A DNA stretch of 64,000 nucleotides. It comes from Aedes albopictus. Taxonomy: Eukaryota > Arthropoda > Insecta > Diptera > Culicidae. Shown here in pieces: positions 40,301 to 49,300 of this stretch (positions are counted from its first letter, which is position 1; each line of letters opens with the position of its first letter). The notes under the pieces are model-generated. The model was given only the letters and a program-made list of their open reading frames with translations, ran no database searches and had not been told where the DNA came from. A program made the position numbers and the translations under genes. The stretch covers positions 78,819,734-78,883,733 of the forward strand of contig NC_085136.1 in assembly GCF_035046485.1 (NCBI RefSeq), in the 5' to 3' direction.

Positions 40301-43300
40301 CCAGTACTCCGAGATAAATATCCTCAACCAAGAGCTCCATCTTCTCCGTTGGATTCCTTTCCCAAATCTGGATTCTAGTGAAGGAAATTTCACACCAGCA
40401 ACATTCGTAAGTGCGACCCTCACTCTCTGGTCTAGAAACGAAATCTTGGTGCAACATTCGATAGTGTCGACGATGATTTACCGCTCATTCCTAAAAAAAT
40501 CCTTTCCTTAATGAACGTCATATTCAAGTAGTTTATTGGATACTTACTTAATCAGTTAATCCGCTCAGACAGACGACGCAGAAACAGATTTTTTGGGGAT
40601 TTTCTTTAAGCACACGAAGGTAAATAAAACAGAGCACGGTTTGTTGTGGTTACTTTTGGAGCAAAAGTGAAACGTCACATCGTCGCGTCGCTTGGAAGGG
40701 TGAGGCTGAAACTTTCCAAAATGTCCTATCCTACATATGTTTTTTTTTTTAAGTTTAATGATGATTGGAAACTATTGCACAGTTCCCACTAAATCGAACA
40801 GCACAGTATGAAAGTGTGACGGTTGAAAAGTGTGACGATAAGTGCAACCGCGCTCTCGGACAGCATTTTGACGTCGAGAAATGTCACAAATAAGCACGTG
40901 GTGTGTGTTTCGCCTGATTCTTTCTCGATTTTGTTTTGATTCTCATCCATCTGACAACCCGCGCATTTGGCTTTCTTTCTTTTTTCTCACCCAGAGTCAT
41001 GACCGGGTGGCCAGTTATACAGGTTTATGCATTTCTCTTGTAGAAAAAGATCATAAAATGTGTAATTTATAAAATTGATATCGGCAACCGTGCTGGAGCA
41101 CAAAAATAGTGTGATAGATGAAGTGCATCAAAAATCCATCTTTCAAAGCAACCAGCAATAGGTACATTCAAATAATATTGCAAATTCATAGATTTTTTTT
41201 ATCAAAGTTGAATTGATTATTGTTGATGGTACTCAATTATTAACTGTACTTTTGCGTTAACGCGTATAATTCGCAACAGTCAAAGCTATAGATCTTTGGA
41301 CATTTTGGAAAAGAACACTAGTTTTTAATGCGCGGTCGTCAAGAGTGAATCACTTTTTCTTTTTCTTTTGTTTTCGTTAGGCACTGAAAAACTCCGTGAT
41401 CCGTGAGTTGTGAGAAACTGAATGCGTGAGAATATATATTCGTTCGAGAACAAGGAAAAGTGAGAATCCAGTTACAAAACGATAGTGAGCCAACGATGCA
41501 GCGAACTTGTCAACTCGCGTGAGTCAGTGATTTTCGTTTCTCGTCAGGAGTGAAAATTGCTAATTTTCGTGTCGCGACAATGAAAAGTTGAAACCCTGGT
41601 AACAATTTATCATACTGTTTTTCTTACGTTTGAACCATTCACTTTTCCGAAACATTATTTTTCCGTACATTTTTAGTTATTTTTTTCAGTTTTAGATTTT
41701 TTTTCCGTGCTTTTTTTGTTGATGTTTGTGACTTTTTTGATGCAAAGAAAAGGAAAGAAAAAAAGTGAATAAGTTGAAACATCAATTTAAAGTCACTAAA
41801 ATTTTTAAATAAGTACTAAACCAGAACTGCAGATCCAAGAGATATGGTGGGCTATGTATGTAAAGTGCGATGAGAGGAATACGATTGACGAACTTTATCT
41901 TTGACTCAGAGCCATCTTTAACTTATACTTTAATCGAACTTGACAGTTTTCTCATGAGTTGTTATATATTTCTCCGTGTGTTTCAAATTTTGGTCAAACT
42001 GGAGCCTCAATATCGCAATAACGGTTAAGCACGCTGTAATGATACTTATGTACCTCGTCACCCACTTCATGCAACTACATTAGTGGTCTAATAATACTTA
42101 GCGCGCTCGGCATAGTTCCATCATGCCGCTCAAAGTGTTGCCATAAATAATGCTTAGTTTGCGAAACCCGGTTATGTGACTAGTGGGGCATGGGAGCCTA
42201 AGCTTCAACTGTTAATGCAATCAGAGACTACTCAGACCTCGACTCAGACTTAGACGTGGGCAATCCAATATATGAAGGGTTATCCAAAACGCTCTGGAGA
42301 ATTCCCAAAGCGCATTCTCATAATGCTATAGCAAGCCTAAGATGCCATTAACAGGAGGAAAATGACGAGATAATATAACATTATATGGTTTACTTAAGGT
42401 GAAGCTCCCTGCAGATCATAACAAACATTCTGTCTCCCTTCGAAACACCCTCCCAACCACCCACTCAAACAAAACAAACCAAGCGGTGCACAGAGTAGTG
42501 TACGGTGGCCAAAAACACGAAAGAAAATCTCGGCTGAATTCGTTTTGATTAATTTACTAGTATTAATTTTTCATGTTAGAAGTTTAACGTACGTTATATT
42601 GACTTCGTGGACTCGTTTGCATAACTGAGCACGACCGGGTTCACAAAAATATTTTTTAATTTTTGTTGTGGTCCAGTATTCAACGCACTTATCGCATTGT
42701 GCGCCGTTTTATTTACATGTTTTGACAATCCTGATTTCTCTCTTGCTGCGTCTCTCTCGAACCGTTCTACCGTGATACGGGGTGATATTGATCAATGCAA
42801 AAATTAATGCACAAACAGCAAATTAACTGTTCTTCTCCAATTTTACAACGTGCTCGCGTGTACTTTGAACGTAATATTCTAAATATATGCAATCATTGGC
42901 AAAGATAGCTGTTTTATCTGATAAACGTTGACATCGAACGGATACATTTCATGCAGCGTTCAACAACGACACTTAGTTCTACGGTACGCTTTTCAGTTCG
43001 CTCTTGTTGCTTTTCTTACCGCGATCGAAATGGAATTGGGTTTTCGACCACGAATGTGAAAAAATAACCGATTTCGGGCGACAAATTGTGTGTCAAATGA
43101 AAATGGAAAGTGTTTTCAGTATTCCATCAAATTCTTGAAGTGCTAGTGTATTTAGAAGTGCATTTAGGCATCATTTGAATAAAATGCAATACGCGCCCGT
43201 GGACGAAAATAGTGCTTTGAGTGCTACGTTTTTACACGAATCTATGGAAAAATAGTTAATATTCAAATGAAGATTAAGTTATTGAAGAAGAAAACTATTT

Positions 43301-46300
43301 ATGTAGCACCAGTAGCAATTGCATTGCATTTTATGCAGGTAAGTTTGCTAAATCTAATGCATTTGTTCGTCGACATCCGTACTCGTTCAAGGTTAGGGTT
43401 AGGGGAAGAAGGAAGGCAGGTGCCAGTGGGCGCCATACCGCCTGCCATTTTGTAACTCTAGCAACCTCGTCCTTAATGTAAAACAATACAACATAACAAA
43501 AGAGAACCTTTCCAAAACCATTTAATTAAATGTATAACCAGTAGTGAAATTACAATTAAAAACAATATATTAACAGTTCATTTTATTGTTTGAAACCATA
43601 CGTGTACTATACAATGTACGGTTTATTAAAACCCACGTATCAGAATTTATAACAATTCATTTACAATATAATGTATGGTTTTGCAAAAAAATATATATGG
43701 AGAAAAATATTTTTTTATATTGTTACAATACTTAACAACCCGTATAGAATATTGTAAAAATCTTATTTACAATTTACTGTATGGTGTTTACATTACATTT
43801 TAGTGTTTTTGTATTTTTATTTTTACAGTGGTGTCTATTGTAAAAATATGGTTTTAAATAGTACTGTTACAATACAACGTTCGGTTTTTCTACTGTATTT
43901 TTTATTCGGGTTTACCGACGACTATGTATAGGCTGCGGCTTATTTTTCAAAAGTTGTTGAAACCTGGAATTCGTAAGCTCTTTTGGATTCAAATGACACA
44001 AAAAGAGAAACCTCTGAGTTCAAGCCAAAAATATTGAGATTTAGAGGTCGCGCGATCGCTTCAAAGTCGAATTTTTGAGTAATAAAAAGGTGTTTTCACT
44101 TCAAGTGCCATAACTTTCTCAATTTTCAACCGATTTTCAATCTTTTATGAATTTCTCACAAATTAAATTTCGAATAAACTCGTAGAACATCATTTTTTCC
44201 AAAGTCACGCAAAACATGAGTTTTTGAAGATTTAATTCATTTTTTTCATCTTTTTACAAAAAATTTTAACTTTAGAATCCTATAACTTTTTAACCGTTTG
44301 ACCAATTTTAATTTTTTTAGCTTGCTTTTTTAGATATTTTTGTTGCCTAAAAATGCTGTGAATAAACTGTACCGTTAAAAAAACGTTTCAAAATAGATAA
44401 ATACCAAAAACCGTTCAGAAACACGTATTTTATTGAAAAAATCAGAATTTTGGGTAAATTTTAGTTGTTTTCATACCTAGTTTCGGGCTCAAAGTGAAAA
44501 AAAAAATTCTCAATAATCATATGGAAGACTTAAACTTCAGTTTTTGGAGTGTTCTGAACCAAAAAATGTTTTCATGTTCAAAATGTCAGAAAAAAAAATT
44601 GAAAAAAAAATCCTCCAATGTGTTCCATAACCCTAAATATGAGGCTAAGTATCTGGTTTGGGGTAAAAAATTGCGAATAATCGTCAAAAACTCCAATTTT
44701 ACATAAAAAAAATCAAGTTTAAGGCATATTTTGGCAGTGTTTGATAAAAAGTATCATAAAAATGACTACCTTGATGAAAAGTTTGTTTAGGACAAAGATA
44801 GGCAACGAAAATATCTACAAAAGCAAGCTAAAAAAATTAAAATTGGTCAAACGGTTAAAAAGTTATAGGATTCTAAAGTTAAAATTTTTTGTAAAAAGAA
44901 GAAAAAAATGAATTAAATCTTCAAAAACTCATGTTTTGCGTGACTTTGGAAAAAAAATGATGTTCTACTAGTTTATTCGAAATTTAATTTGTGAGAAATT
45001 CATAAAAGATTGAAAATCGGTTGAAAATTGAGAAAGTTATGGCACTTGAAGTGAAAACACCTTTTTATTACTCAAAAATCTCAATATTTTTGGCTTGAAC
45101 TCAGAGGTTTCTCTTTTTGTGTCATTTGAATCCAAAAGAGCTTACGAATTCCAGGTTTCAACAACTTTTGAAAAATAAGCCGCAGCCTACTATGTACTGC
45201 CTTAAGTCACCACGGTGTGCCAAAAACCGTTATTAACAAATAAAAATGTCCACCCAAGTGGTACCCGGCATTCGAAAGACACACTATTCTAGTATCTCCT
45301 CTGAAAATTTGAAAATCTTTCATCGGGGGAAACTAATGTTTTTGTGATTTGGAGGTTTTTAGCCATTTCTATAGAACTTTCTTATATGAGTAAATATGCA
45401 CGCACGGTGTGCCTGATACCACTATTAACAAATAAAAATGTACTCCAAACTCACACCTGGCGTTCGAAAGATATACTATTCTAGTATCTCCTCCGAAAAT
45501 TTGAAAATGTTTTATCGAAAGAAACCAAAGTTTTTACTGTTTGAAGATTTTCCTCTATTTTCATAGAATAAGCTCATATATGGTAATATTGTCATAGGAT
45601 GTTTCATTGGTTCTTCAAATCATAAACAAATACATATTAATAAGTTTCACTAACACCGTTCCAAAGATACAACATTCAAACAACTTCTCTGAAAATTTGA
45701 CAACATTTCATTGAATCGCTCGCAAATTACAGTGGTTTGAAAATATCTCATCATATCTTGATAAAGTGTAATGAAAATGTAGTAACTTCATAGAATATTA
45801 TTTCAATTTCTCATGTTAATCATTCCTCGCAATGAATATATATTTTGTAACTCATCTAAAACTTTGATTATAAATCACATTTTTTGCGATACTATTACAA
45901 AACTCAGTAGGTGTTTTTAACCGTGTTTATAGATAAGGCGATAGTATGCATATCTCTAAAGAAATTGAAATCAAAGCTAAAAATTGTTGTTACTAATGAT
46001 CATTCAAATGTAAAATTTCTAAATTCACGGAAGACACGTTAGTAACATAACGTATAACAGCTGGGTAGTAAAACTGTTAGCATTTAGGTTTACTTTAAAT
46101 TAAAAGCTTCAATATCTTAAACATTATACCAACGATTGACAAAGCTTCCTAGGGATACCAAAACATTGGGCTGTTAATTCAGTTTAACTCTCGTTTCACC
46201 ATGAAACGTTTTCAAATTCACCGACAAGATACCAATATATTCATAACGTACTTAAAAACAAAAAAACCGGTGCCAAACACTTAGAAAGTTTATGTAATCA

Positions 46301-49300
46301 ACGCTCACGGCGTGCCACATTTTTATTTGTATTCGAGTAGCAGGTAGAACTATGAAATATTAAACTACGCTAAATGACACTCCTCTCAATGAAATGTTGC
46401 CAAATGTGGAGCGGACCTGTTGTGATGGTTAGAACACTTGACTATCACGCCGAAGACCTGGGATCGAATCCCACTCCCGACAAACTCACAAAATTTGAGT
46501 TCTTTCTTCGGAAGAAAAAAAAAAGCGTGGGTCCCAAGATGAACTAGCCTAGGGCTAAAAATCTCGTTAATACAGCTAAAACAAAATGTTGCCAAATTTT
46601 CGGAGAAGTTGCTTGAATATTTATTGTACTTTTGGAATTTGTGAAACTCATAACGTCGTTCAACACTAGTTCGTGTCATGGAATGAGAAAAAATAATAAT
46701 AGGGGTTTAGGACCCTAGAAACTCTAATGCGTATATGTATCAGTTAAACACCCCAAGTTCTCAATTCAAACTTCAATCTTTAACTGTGAAGTACAATATT
46801 TTTTCGAAAATTCTTTCACTATGACACTTCTAGGATTCCAAAACCCTGTTCTTTTTTTTCTCATCTCATAATACGTTTTTTTTTAATTTTGTTTAGCAGT
46901 GTTATTATTTGTTTAAGATTGAAGAACACCGTATGCCAATATTTCCATATATGAGCTAATTCTATGAAAATCTAGGGAAATCTTCAAACAGAAAAAACTT
47001 TGGTTTCCCTCGATAAAACATTTTCAAATTTTTGGAGGAGATACTAGAATAGTATATCTTTCAAACGCCGGGTGTGAGTTTGGAGTACATTTTTGTTTGT
47101 TAATAGTGGTATCAGGCATACCGTGCGTGCATATTTACTCATATAAGAAAATCCTATAGAAATGGCTCAAAATCTTCAAATCACAAAAACTTTAGTTTCC
47201 CTCGATGAAAGATTTTCAAATTTTCAGAGGAGATACTAGAATAGTATATCTTTCGAATGCCGGGTACCACTTGGGTGGACATTTTTATTTGTTAATAACG
47301 GTTTTTGGCACACCGTGTCACTCTATTGCTCGCTCGTTTGTTCGCTCGTTCAGAACGACATAGAAAGGATTGAATCGCGGTTCAGCGTCGCTTCATCCGT
47401 TTTGCACTTCGCAGGCTTCCCTGGCGTGACCCTCACCGATTGCCGAGCTATCATAGTAGATGTCGATTGATACACCTCAAAACGCTACAAACACGCAGAG
47501 ATGTTATTTAATAGAGCGATGATAATCGCGGATTTTCTGCAAGGGAGAATACACAGCTAATCGCGTTCGGTAATTTTTACCGAAATCTCAACCGCTGAGC
47601 GTTCGGTAATGGATTTTTAACGAAATTCTGTAAAAAAATAACAAATTTCGGTAAAATGTTATCGTTTATCTGTCAAACTCTAACGAACTTCGGTAAAAGT
47701 TGCTACCTTTACCGAATTTTTCCTGTAAAACAAACTTAACGGTTGAGATTTCGGTAAAACATTACCGAAGTCGGTGATTTTTTCTAACTGTGTAGATTGT
47801 CCTGCTATTCTTGCACTGATCGGCATTATTGCTCGCAGCAGAAGACTACGAGCTAATGCCATGTTACGATTGCCGCTCCGACGAACTCTTTTTGGACAAA
47901 ACTGCGCAATGATTGGCCTGCAACGTTGTTTTAACACAGTAGCATCAGGTTTTGACTTCCATCTTCCCAGACAAACCATCCGTCGTAATTTTATCGAAGA
48001 ACTCACCTCCAGGATAGTGGAATGAATTGTATTGTAGTTGTTTTGTTTTACATATTATTCACAGCTAATCGCGTTCGGTAATTTTTACCGAAATCTCAAC
48101 CGCTGAGCGTTCGGTAATGGATTTTTAACGAAATTCTGTAAAAAAATAACAAATTTCGGTAAAATGTTATCGTTTATCTGTCAAACTCTAACGAACTTCG
48201 GTAAAAGTTGCTACCTTTACCGAATTTTTCCTGTAAAACAAACTTAACGGTTGAGATTTCGGTAAAACATTACCGAAGTCGGTGATTTTTTCTAACTGTG
48301 TTTGTTTACTGTTATTTGACCGAGTTTTGCTGTTAGTTTTGAATGAAAACCATCATTGGGACAATAAGTCTGTAATAATGATAGATAAATAAACACTGTG
48401 TTCAGCAGTTACTATAACGTATTGGCAAGGAAGACTGTGTAGACCCGTAGTGCAGTCGACTCCGGCGGACCCTAACCAAACGTTGACGAAGTAGATGAGC
48501 CCTACTATCGATGAAGAACGAAGACAGATGCAGAACGTTCCGTTCTGTCAGTTGGTAGGAGGGTTCCAGTTCCTGGCACAAGGCACGTGTCCGAACATTT
48601 GTTTCACCGTGAATCAAGTTATCCAGTTCTGTAACGACCCGGTAAAAGCGCATTGAATAGCGGCAAATCGTATTTTGCGATACCTAAAGGGGTCGCTAGA
48701 TCTGCAGCTAATCTACAGCAAGGAACCAGACGAACATTTCGTCGGATCCAACGATGCGGACTGAGGCAACGATGTTGAGACACGACTTTTAATCACTGGA
48801 TACGTTGCACACGGTCCACATACAATACAATACAATACAATACATGGCCGTATCGGCAGCAATCTGGTGACGAGGACTACGACAGGAGCAATCTGGAGTA
48901 TCCGAGAATAATATGTTGCAACAATAAAAACGCGATCGACGTACCTAGCAGCAAAACTTTGGGCAACAGTGTTGTTGTTCTCTCCATTTCTTGCAACATA
49001 AACAACATAGTTATCCAAAGTTTTGCTCAAACAGCATCAAATTAGGCAAGGAATCATAATACCCACGCTTTTTGCACCATTTCATTGTAGAAACGGAGAA
49101 TGACCTTCTCACCATACTAAAATTCAGCTCATTACTACAAATCTAGTACTACGCCGAACGTGCCCCATTGGAATATGAATTGTTCAAAAGTTCTGCAAGA
49201 TACATCAAGGTATCTCTTCAAATATTTCTCATGGAACAACATCAAGATGTTTCTTCATAAATCTCTAGAAGTTCTTCGATGCAGTTCTATAGGATAGGCT

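Larger units (their letters stand above)
35650..41598 (+). mobile_element. hAT-superfamily DNA transposon, 5949 bp, TIRs and 8 bp target duplication
   Basis: Begins CAGGGTTTTGAATTCTCACT and ends inverse of CAGGGTTTCAACTTTTCATT. Perfect 8 bp duplication GTAACAAT at 35642-35649 and 41599-41606. Both ends are rich in TCTCACTC/GTGAGAA words (at least six at each end), as expected of subterminal transposase-binding repeats. It contains a complete transposase gene (35971-38444). Later insertions: MITE 36581-36844 in its first intron, MITEs at 39079-39268 and 39346-39502, and RTE debris at 39785-40062. Inserted in Dlic intron 1, opposite to Dlic. Confidence 0.88.
47370..48395 (+). pseudogene. Jockey-like non-LTR retrotransposon C-terminus and 3' UTR
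   Basis: [35 protein letters not shown], then (after the MITE at 47552-47792) [60 protein letters not shown] and [14 protein letters not shown] with a stop at about 48023. These match the C-terminal end of Jockey-type ORF2. The 3' UTR ends GGGACAATAAGTCTGTAATA and ATAAATAAA, and is interrupted by a second copy of the same MITE. Confidence 0.7.

Noticed and set aside
47552..48300. LTRs of a very small retrotransposon (identical 241 bp direct repeats)
   Set aside because: The repeats have inverted ends and, for copy 1, a TA duplication, and the sequence between them is a Jockey ORF end continuous with the outer flanks. They are MITEs.
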